A stretch of 38,145 bases of DNA, from positions 1 to 38,145 of the forward strand of contig JBKPDL010000092.1 in assembly GCA_046727855.1 (NCBI GenBank), given 5' to 3'. This stretch comes from DASPWV01 sp046727855. GTDB taxonomy: Bacteria; Acidobacteriota; Vicinamibacteria; Vicinamibacterales; UBA2999. This document shows, piece after piece, positions 32,084 to 38,145 of the stretch (positions within the stretch are counted from its first letter, which is position 1; each line of letters starts with the position of its first letter). The notes beneath the pieces are model-generated. The model searched no databases. It had not been told where the DNA came from and saw nothing but the letters and a program-made list of their open reading frames with translations. The position numbers were made by a program, and so were the translations under genes.

Positions 32084-33003
32084 GTCCGATGCCGCTTGAG
32101 CACAGTGTCCACGAGAACGGCGCCCACAATCACGCCGCCAATGACGATCTGCTGAAGAAACGACGACACGCCGAGCAGGTTGAGGCCGTTTCGGAGCACG
32201 CCCATGATAAGCGCTCCCATGAGTGTTCCGGCAAGCGTTCCTTCGCCGCCCATCAAGCTGGTGCCGCCGATGACAGTCGCCGCGATCGCGTCGAGCTCAT
32301 ACATCATGCCCGCAATCGGCTGCGCAGAGTTGAGACGCGCGCTGAGGATCACCGCCGCAACAGCGCTGGTGAGGCCCGACACGGCGTAAATCAACGACTT
32401 GTGCAGGTGAATACGGACCCCCGACAGGCGCGCCGCTTCTTCGTTGCCGCCAATCGCATAAACGTAGCGGCCAAACGTCGTTCGCGTGAGCACGAAGTGG
32501 GCAATCAGGTAGACGGCCGCCATGATGAGCACGGGCGCTGGAACGAAGCCAATGCGAGCGGTGGCGATGGAGCGAAACGTTTCGTCGAAACCCGAAACGG
32601 GACGCCCTTCCGTGATCACGAGCGCCGCACCGCGCGCAATGCTCATCATGCCGAGCGTCACGATGAACGGCGGCAGCCCGCCGCGATCGATCAACGTGCC
32701 GTTGATCTGTCCGCAGATGACGCCGACCATCAAGGCGAGCAAAACCGCGAGCACCAGTGCCTGTCCGTCGCGCAGCGCGAGGCCGAGCACAACCCCGGAG
32801 AGCGCGACTATCGATCCGACCGACAAGTCGATGCCGCCTGACAGGATCACGAACGTCATCCCCACGGCGACGATCGCGTTGATGCTCGTCTGCTCCGCGA
32901 TGTTGAGGAGATTGGAAACGGTCAAGAAATACGGCGTGAGCGCCGACAGCACGGCGCCGAGCACGACGAGCCCGATCAGCGTGCCAAACCGGCGAGCCCT
33001 CAA
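32080..33003 (-). CDS. Sugar ABC transporter permease (RbsC-like)
   Basis: A 307-residue inner-membrane permease with eight to ten hydrophobic segments. Typical ribose-family landmarks are AVGMTFVILSGGIDLSVGSIVAL, then LPPFIVTLGMMSIARG, and FGRYVYAIGGNEEAARLSGV, with TSLMGGEGTLAGTLMGALIMGVLRNGLNLLGV near the end. The start is TTG 33003, which overlaps the ATPase TGA by 4 nt (TTGA). No clear ribosome site precedes it, which fits coupled translation from the ATPase gene. Confidence 0.93.
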   Translation of the reverse strand: MRARRFGTLIGLVVLGAVLSALTPYFLTVSNLLNIAEQTSINAIVAVGMTFVILSGGIDLSVGSIVALSGVVLGLALRDGQALVLAVLLALMVGVICGQINGTLIDRGGLPPFIVTLGMMSIARGAALVITEGRPVSGFDETFRSIATARIGFVPAPVLIMAAVYLIAHFVLTRTTFGRYVYAIGGNEEAARLSGVRIHLHKSLIYAVSGLTSAVAAVILSARLNSAQPIAGMMYELDAIAATVIGGTSLMGGEGTLAGTLMGALIMGVLRNGLNLLGVSSFLQQIVIGGVIVGAVLVDTVLKRHRT

Positions 33004-34538
33004 GCGTCAAGTCCCAACGCGGCGCTCAACACGCGCTCTTGCGTCACGTCGGCGGCAGCAAGCTCCGTGCGGATGCGGCCTCGGTGCATGACGAGAATGC
33101 GATCGCTCATGCCGAGCAGCTCGGGCAGCTCCGACGAAATCATCACGATGCCGGCGCCGCTGGCGGTCAAGCGGTTCATCAGGTTGTAGATTTCGATTTT
33201 GGCCCCGACATCGACACCGCGTGTCGGCTCGTCGAAGATGAACACGCGCGCATCGCCGGCCAGCCATTTGCCGAGTACGACCTTTTGCTGGTTGCCGCCG
33301 CTCAGGAGCCGGACAGGTTGCGTTGCCGTCGCCCTGATGCGCAAGTCGCGCACAATTGGTTCGGCCAATGCCGATTCGGATCGGGGCGAGATGACGCCGA
33401 AGCGCGCAAGCCGCGCCGCGTGCGGTAACGCGATGTTGCGCGCGACCGATAGTCCGGCGACGAAGCCTTGCGCCTTGCGATCCTCCGGGAGTAAGCCAAT
33501 CCCGCTGCGAATGGCCGCCCGAGGCGCCGCGAATCGCGCGCGCCGGCCGTTCACGAACAAACGGCCCGAGTCGACTGGGTCGGCGCCGGCGAGCACCCGT
33601 GCAAGCTCCGTCCGTCCGGCGCCGAGCAGCCCGCCAATGCCGACGACCTCGCCCGCCCGTAGAGTGAAGGTGATATCCGAGAGCATGCCCCTGCGGCCGA
33701 GGTTCTCGACACGCAGCAACTCTGCCCCCGGGGCGGTCCGCTGTTTGGGAAAGTGCTCGCCGAGATCGCGATTGGCCATGAGCCGCACGAGCTCGGTGAC
33801 GGTCACGTCGGAGAGCATCGCGGTCTTCACGTTGCGCCCGTCGCGCAGCACGGTCACGCGCTGGCCGATGCGATAGACCTCGTCGAGGCGATGCGTGATG
33901 TAGACAATCGCAACACCGCGAGCGGTCAGGCGTTGAATGAGGGCGAAGAGTTGATCGACCTCTCGCGACGTCAGCGCCGACGTGGGTTCGTCCATCACCA
34001 GCACGGACGCAGCCTGCCTTGAGCCGGTCGAATGGGCTTGCCCTGAGCTTGTCGAAGGGTCTTTGAGCGCCTTCGCAATCTCCACCATCTGGCGCTGCGC
34101 CAGGCTCAAGCGGCCGACGAGCGTCGATGGCGGAATCTCCATCCCGAGATCGGACAACAGGCGTGCTGTCTGAGCGTGCAATCGGCGCCAATCGATCACG
34201 CCGGCAAAGCGTGTTGGTGTCGCGCCAAGATAGATGTTTTCCGCGACCGAAAGATGCGGAACGAGATTGAGCTCCTGATAGATGACGCGAATGCCGCGCC
34301 GAAGCGCATCGCGCGGTCCGTGGATATCCGCGCGCTGGCCGTTGAGGAGAATCTCCCCGGCATCCTTGCGATAAGCGCCGCTCAGAATCTTCATGAGCGT
34401 CGACTTGCCGGCGCCGTTCTCACCGAGCAGCACATGTACTTCGCCGGCGTGCAGCGTCAGATCGACGTCGTCGAGTGCGACGACGCCGGGAAACGCTTTA
34501 CGGATGCCGCGCATTTCGAGCGCGGCGGCGGCGGTCAT
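33000..34538 (-). CDS. Sugar ABC transporter ATPase (RbsA/MglA-like), with repeat-derived insert
   Basis: A 512-residue ATPase with two nucleotide-binding domains, powering ribose-type sugar import. ATG 34538 was chosen because it overlaps the upstream stop by 4 nt. Domain 1 has Walker A GENGAGKST (39-47), signature LSLAQRQ (144-150) and Walker B VLVMDEP (179-185). Domain 2 has the family's degenerate Walker A GLLGAGRTEL, LSGGNQQKV, and VFIFDEPTRGVDVGA. Between signature and Walker B of domain 1 lies an unusual 18-residue insert beginning DPSTSSGQAHSTGSR (160-174). It is encoded by the palindromic repeat at 34017-34059 and replaces a few residues in relatives. The frame is kept, so the protein may still work. 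Confidence 0.92.
   Translation of the reverse strand: MTAAAALEMRGIRKAFPGVVALDDVDLTLHAGEVHVLLGENGAGKSTLMKILSGAYRKDAGEILLNGQRADIHGPRDALRRGIRVIYQELNLVPHLSVAENIYLGATPTRFAGVIDWRRLHAQTARLLSDLGMEIPPSTLVGRLSLAQRQMVEIAKALKDPSTSSGQAHSTGSRQAASVLVMDEPTSALTSREVDQLFALIQRLTARGVAIVYITHRLDEVYRIGQRVTVLRDGRNVKTAMLSDVTVTELVRLMANRDLGEHFPKQRTAPGAELLRVENLGRRGMLSDITFTLRAGEVVGIGGLLGAGRTELARVLAGADPVDSGRLFVNGRRARFAAPRAAIRSGIGLLPEDRKAQGFVAGLSVARNIALPHAARLARFGVISPRSESALAEPIVRDLRIRATATQPVRLLSGGNQQKVVLGKWLAGDARVFIFDEPTRGVDVGAKIEIYNLMNRLTASGAGIVMISSELPELLGMSDRILVMHRGRIRTELAAADVTQERVLSAALGLDA
34017..34059. repeat. Tandem CCCTGAGC..GTCGAAGGG repeats inside the ATPase gene
   Basis: Two adjacent palindromes, CCTTGAGCCGGTCGAATGGG (34017-34036) and CCCTGAGCTTGTCGAAGGG (34041-34059), the first degenerate. 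Both lie in the coding region of the ATPase gene and together add an in-frame insert. The same word occurs at 8746-8764. Confidence 0.85.
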
Positions 34539-35818
34539 GGGATGAAGATCTCGAATGGCGTTCCATCGGCACGCAGCTCGACGGCGCCTTGCCAATGCAC
34601 GATGCGCGGGCCGGGAATGTACGCCTCGTCGAGCGTGAACAGCGTGTTCACCCGCGTCAAGCGCGCGGCACCTGCGGCCGATTTATCTTCACGCGTATGC
34701 GCCTGCGCACGCATGGCGCGCACGTCCTTCATCGTGTAGCCGTCAGGTAAAGGAATCGCGGCGCGAAAACAGCCGTCACGGACAATGCGGTACTCGGGGA
34801 TGCCGCGATCCGACGTGTACCATTCGTTTCCCACGCGAATGCCAAACGTGAGCGCGAGCGTGCCGAGTTCGCCGCAGCCTTCCACATAGACGAAGTGGCG
34901 TGGATCGGAAATGGTTCCCTTACCGGGCGGGGCGTTCGGCACGATCTTTCCCTCGCGCGCGAGCTCCTTGGCCGCGATCGCGTACAACCACGGATTAGCG
35001 TCCATCACCTCTTCTCGCGAGACGTTCGTCAATACGAACTCGACGGGCGCCGGAGCGTAACGAGTGCGGATGGTGCCGCGATCCACCACCATGTTGTTGT
35101 CGGTGGCGACCCACAGACGCGCGTGCCGCCCCTCGAGTTTGCCGCGATAGGGAAGCACTTCGTGCTTCGGCCCCTGGTAGTCGTGCGCCAGAATCCGTCC
35201 CTTCGCATCGACTTCCACGCTGTAGACGTACTCGATGTCTGTCGTCCGGCCCCACGTCGCCATCAACCGATCCGCTGGCGTCCCGCCGTCCTCGTTGGTG
35301 AAGATCACCGAGTAGCGGTAGCGCGTGCCGCGCTCGGTCGGTTCGACCTCGTACCACATGAACACAGGTATGTCCGAAAAGCGCCCGACGGTGTTGGGTC
35401 GCTGGTAAATGAACGGCGCAAGCGACAGCGCAAGGTATTTGGGATCGTCTTCGGCAACTGTGTCGACCTGAACAAGCTGGATCGATGCGCTCTTCGCATT
35501 CAGCTCGCGCGCGGTGTGTTGCTGATCAACACGGATGCCGACGGAATGGAGTCCAGGCCCCACTGTGCCGACGAGAACGTGATAGTCCGACTTGCCCGTG
35601 CGGAGCACGGGCACATGCTGTGCGTAGCGGCCATCAACGGTCAGGACAACCGTGACCGCCTCGCGTCCTTCAACGTCCCACGCGCAGACCGGACAGTCGC
35701 CTTCGATCGTGGCCAGCAGCACCGAGCGTTTTTTCGTCTCGACCTTGACGTCCTGGCCTGCCGCGACACCGGCGATCAGCAGACCGACCAACGCGACCGG
35801 CAGACTACGTCCGAACAT
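34535..35818 (-). CDS. Exported protein of unknown function in the sugar operon
   Basis: A 427-residue exported protein from ATG 35818. The signal peptide (MFGRSLPVALVGLLIAGVAAG) ends near residue 21. The mature part is beta-rich and includes a CPVC pair (42-45) near its start, then repeated beta-strand patterns, GTVGPGLHSVGIRVD, and a C-terminal GNEWYTSDRGIPEYRIVRDGC. The CPVC motif could be redox-active or metal-binding but no known fold was recognised. It overlaps the PfkB gene by 14 nt and the ATPase gene by 4 nt, so it belongs to the transport operon. A role in handling the sugar polymer outside the membrane is plausible. Confidence 0.78.
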   Translation of the reverse strand: MFGRSLPVALVGLLIAGVAAGQDVKVETKKRSVLLATIEGDCPVCAWDVEGREAVTVVLTVDGRYAQHVPVLRTGKSDYHVLVGTVGPGLHSVGIRVDQQHTARELNAKSASIQLVQVDTVAEDDPKYLALSLAPFIYQRPNTVGRFSDIPVFMWYEVEPTERGTRYRYSVIFTNEDGGTPADRLMATWGRTTDIEYVYSVEVDAKGRILAHDYQGPKHEVLPYRGKLEGRHARLWVATDNNMVVDRGTIRTRYAPAPVEFVLTNVSREEVMDANPWLYAIAAKELAREGKIVPNAPPGKGTISDPRHFVYVEGCGELGTLALTFGIRVGNEWYTSDRGIPEYRIVRDGCFRAAIPLPDGYTMKDVRAMRAQAHTREDKSAAGAARLTRVNTLFTLDEAYIPGPRIVHWQGAVELRADGTPFEIFIP

Positions 35819-36731
35819 TTCCTGATGCCACGAGCGCTTCGACTTCCTCGAGGGAGGGGATGCCGGCAAGCGCGCCGAGGCGCGTGCAGCTCACCGCGGC
35901 AGCGGCGTTGGCAAAGCGCAACGTGTCGTCTGTCGACCACCCTTGCAGCAGCGCGTAGACGAAGCCCGCGCGGAACACGTCGCCCGCGCCGGTGGTATCG
36001 ACCGCGTCGACCTGAAACGCTGGCGCGTAATGGATGCCGCGGTCGTCGAGCGCCATCGCCCCCCGCTCGCCGAGCGTCACGCACAACAGGCGGTGATGCG
36101 GCGCCCGCAATGCCGCGAGCGCGGCTTCGTGATCGAGGACGCCGGTGACACGGGTCGGCACGTGCTCGGCGAAGATCGGAATGGTGACGGCGGCAATCAG
36201 ATCGGCCGTGCGCTCGGTGATGCGATCGATGTCGCTCGTCGCCGGCACGCCGTGCTCGCGCGCGATCCGCGCGGCACGGATGGCCGCAGGCTGATCGACG
36301 TCGTCCACATGCAGCACGTGCGCGGCGGCAATCGCCTCGGCGGGAATGTCACGCTCGCGCATCATCAGCCGCTCGTCGCGATCCCAGAGCACGATGCGAT
36401 CGCCGTTGGTCTCGTCGACGAGGATGACGGCAAACTGATTCTGCGCGTCGCGAATGATCAGGTCGGTGAGATCGATGCCACGGCGTTCGAGCTCGCGCCG
36501 GACTCGCGTGCCGTTTTCATCGGTGCCGGTGACGCCAACATACTTCGCCCGCAACCCGAATCGCGCGCACGCGCTCATCGCGGTTGCCATCTGCCCGCCG
36601 CAAAGAATCTCCTGCCGCTGGATCTTCATCTTGGCGAACGAGCCAAACGGCTGCGGATAACCGGGCAACAGGTGGACGAAGTCAACGCTGTTGGCGCCGA
36701 CGCCGACAACGTCCCACGCGGGTGCAGTCAT
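35805..36731 (-). CDS. PfkB/ribokinase-family sugar kinase
   Basis: A 308-residue kinase from ATG 36731. It has the N-terminal substrate loop GANSVDF (12-18), ILCGGQMATAMSACARFGL (42-60) and the ATP-site signature DTTGAGDVFRAGF (245-257) with catalytic Asp251. It is the first gene of the six-gene operon with a ribose-type ABC importer and an inositol-dehydrogenase-like enzyme. It therefore probably phosphorylates the imported sugar or an oxidation product. A 14-nt overlap links it to the next gene. It is only distantly similar to the other PfkB protein at 25792-26688. Confidence 0.9.
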   Translation of the reverse strand: MTAPAWDVVGVGANSVDFVHLLPGYPQPFGSFAKMKIQRQEILCGGQMATAMSACARFGLRAKYVGVTGTDENGTRVRRELERRGIDLTDLIIRDAQNQFAVILVDETNGDRIVLWDRDERLMMRERDIPAEAIAAAHVLHVDDVDQPAAIRAARIAREHGVPATSDIDRITERTADLIAAVTIPIFAEHVPTRVTGVLDHEAALAALRAPHHRLLCVTLGERGAMALDDRGIHYAPAFQVDAVDTTGAGDVFRAGFVYALLQGWSTDDTLRFANAAAAVSCTRLGALAGIPSLEEVEALVASGNVRT

Positions 36732-36751
36732 TGTGTCGGAGTATACCGTGT

Positions 36752-36975
36752 GAACTTCGGAGGTTCCGAGGGTCAGAAGTTCCGGGGTTCCGAGGTTCGA
36801 GGTTCCGAGGTTCGACGTTTCGGGGTTCGGGTTCCGGCGTTCGAGGTTCCCGGAACTCGGGAACTCCGGAACCCCGGAACCCCAGACTTCGGAACCCCGG
36901 AACCCTGGAACTCCGAACTTCGGAACCCCGGAACCTCGAACCTCGAACCTCGGAACCCAGGAACTTAGGAACTTC
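36752..36975. repeat. Long degenerate inverted repeat of GGTTCCGAGG
   Basis: About 224 bp of GGTTCCGAGG and GGTTCGAGG words on the left half and CCGGAACCCC and CCTCGAACC words on the right half, reverse complements centred near 36850. The stop codon of the second TonB receptor (36974-36976) lies at its edge, so the repeat is fused to the gene end. It takes up almost the whole gap to the PfkB start at 36731. No coding content was seen. Confidence 0.85.
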
Positions 36976-38145
36976 AGAATCCGACGCGCACCGAAAACTG
37001 CATCACCCGTGGATCGCCGGCGAGCGTCGTGATTCGTCCGACGGTTGAAGGGTTTGACAGATCGCGCTCAGGCGGCCCGAAGTTCACCTCGTTGAAGACG
37101 TTGAAGATATCGACGCGCGCAGTGGCATTGAATCTCGACGTGATGTCGAATCTCCTCGAGATGGTCATGTCGAATGTTTGGAAGGACGCCGCACGCAGGA
37201 TGTTGCGGCCGGCATTTCCGAAGGTACCAGATGGAACGGCCTGGAAGGCGGCAACCTTGAACCACTGATCGATCGTCTTCGGTCCCTCCGGGTCGCCCAC
37301 CAGGTTAGGCATTCCCGTCATCCCTTGATCGACGTCGTTGTTGCCCTGCCGAACCGTGAACGGCCGGCCCGATCCATACGAGTAGATTCCGGACATGGTC
37401 CAATCGCCGAGGATGGCCGCCGCCGCTCCGCTCTGCGCCCACGGCTTGCCCTCACCAAAGGGAAGTTCGACGATGAAGTTGCCACCGAAGCGATGGCGAG
37501 TGTCGTAGTCGCTCGGGCCTTCCCACGCTTCCAGGTTGCCTGCGTCTTGGGGGAAGCTCGGGGAACCCTGTGCCCCGAGATGTTCCGCTCCCCAGTCCCG
37601 TGATTCCGAAAGCGTGTAGCCGATGCCAAAGCTGTAGCCGTCCGACAGACGCTTGCGGACGCTCAAGTCCATGCCTTTGTAGCTCGACTGACCGTTCTGC
37701 TGCCGCCATTCGATGAATCCGAATAGCGGATAGGGACGTGGGCCGTTACCGTTGAGACGCTGATTCAGATTGACCAGGCTCGCGAGATTGCGCCCGATCG
37801 TTCCGACGATGTCGACCGACGCCACGAGCTGTTCGGTCAACTGCCGTTCGACACCGCCGCTGAACTGGTATACCGTCGATTTCGGTGCCTCGTTGCTGAC
37901 GGCTCGAGTACGCAGCCGTGCGAGCTGACCGGACGCGGGATCGAGGTTTGGCACATCGAGGAAGCTGCTGGGAAAGCCGTTGCGCAGCAGGAAGACGGGA
38001 CCGGACGCGAGCGACGACGAGACACTGTTGTTGACGAGACCGGGGACGTTGAGCGCGAGCTGATCCTCGCTGCCGATACGGTCGAATAGGTTGTAGAACA
38101 CGCCAAAACCGCTGCGCAGCACCGTCCTGTCGTTCAGTTGATAGG
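36974..38145 (-). CDS. TonB-dependent receptor, C-terminal part (5' end beyond window)
   Basis: The frame is open to the right edge (Y-Q-L-N-D-R-T-V before the first Met), giving about 390 residues of the barrel of a carboxypeptidase-regulatory-type TonB receptor. Visible blocks are SGFGVFYNLFDRIGSEDQLA, then YQFSGGVERQLTEQLVASVD, YDTRHRFGGNFIVELPFGEG, SGIYSYGSGRPFTVRQGN, RVDIFNVFNEVNFGPPERDL and the ending VMQFSVRVGF with terminal Phe. The plug domain and N-terminus are missing from the window. Ligand unknown. It shares the C-terminal layout of the receptor at 17151-20399, with clear divergence. Confidence 0.9.
   Translation of the reverse strand, partial: YQLNDRTVLRSGFGVFYNLFDRIGSEDQLALNVPGLVNNSVSSSLASGPVFLLRNGFPSSFLDVPNLDPASGQLARLRTRAVSNEAPKSTVYQFSGGVERQLTEQLVASVDIVGTIGRNLASLVNLNQRLNGNGPRPYPLFGFIEWRQQNGQSSYKGMDLSVRKRLSDGYSFGIGYTLSESRDWGAEHLGAQGSPSFPQDAGNLEAWEGPSDYDTRHRFGGNFIVELPFGEGKPWAQSGAAAAILGDWTMSGIYSYGSGRPFTVRQGNNDVDQGMTGMPNLVGDPEGPKTIDQWFKVAAFQAVPSGTFGNAGRNILRAASFQTFDMTISRRFDITSRFNATARVDIFNVFNEVNFGPPERDLSNPSTVGRITTLAGDPRVMQFSVRVGF

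Noticed and set aside
30102..32129. One 675-codon minus-strand gene
   Set aside because: Only the part after 31121 has protein-family character (Gfo/Idh). The upstream part is an out-of-frame reading of the binding-protein gene.

Overview
The window looks like a chromosomal segment of a GC-rich member of the Acidobacteriota, probably of the Vicinamibacteria type. This is inferred from gene content, not from a marker gene. The pointers are a PadR regulator fused to an ADOP-type (acidobacterial duplicated orphan permease) MacB-like permease, TonB-dependent receptors with an N-terminal carboxypeptidase-regulatory-like domain, secreted beta-propeller and PIG-L deacetylase proteins, and Gly/Arg/Ala-rich inserts in exported proteins. 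No rRNA, tRNA, CRISPR array or phage module was seen.

Layout. 1-3552 (minus): a tightly overlapped operon of a PhzS-like FAD monooxygenase, an E. coli-type argininosuccinate synthase and a tannase/feruloyl esterase that runs off the left edge. 3734-8678 (minus): a DUF2585 membrane protein, an exported unknown, an exported protein combining a cytochrome c haem site with a copper-monooxygenase-like region, and an exported six-bladed propeller protein. 8857-11672 (plus): a HupE/UreJ-like membrane protein, a REP-associated tyrosine transposase (RAYT), and a decayed PadR-ADOP pair. 11728-14752 (minus): an intact PadR-ADOP pair. 14922-16529 (plus): UbiX and an unknown anchored protein. 16563-23137: a small outer-membrane-type protein divergent from a TonB-dependent receptor, followed by a PIG-L deacetylase. 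23160-26688 (minus): PfkB kinase, GH4 glycosidase and APC permease as one operon. 26760-29880 (plus): a small membrane protein, a lipoprotein amidohydrolase and proline dehydrogenase. 30102-36731 (minus): a six-gene sugar operon (PfkB kinase, secreted unknown, ribose-type ABC ATPase, permease and binding protein, Gfo/Idh dehydrogenase). 36974-end (minus): the C-terminal part of a second TonB-dependent receptor.

Genes within operons overlap almost uniformly by 4 nt (ATGA, GTGA or TTGA); eight such junctions occur, which points to translational coupling. The biological theme is a scavenging heterotroph: outer-membrane uptake, exported hydrolases, sugar phosphorylation and oxidation, and proline and D-amino-acid-type catabolism.

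The most striking structure is intergenic. Gene 3' ends carry one of three kinds of palindromic DNA. The first is a composite three-hairpin element of about 120-160 bp, present in five copies, each in the same orientation and within 0-4 nt of a stop codon. The second is a GGGGTC-n-GACCCC palindrome linked to the RAYT, which in two genes supplies the final codons. The third is a set of long degenerate inverted repeats, each built from a different short word. A fourth palindrome (CCCTGAGC..GTCGAAGGG) has inserted in frame into the ABC ATPase gene.
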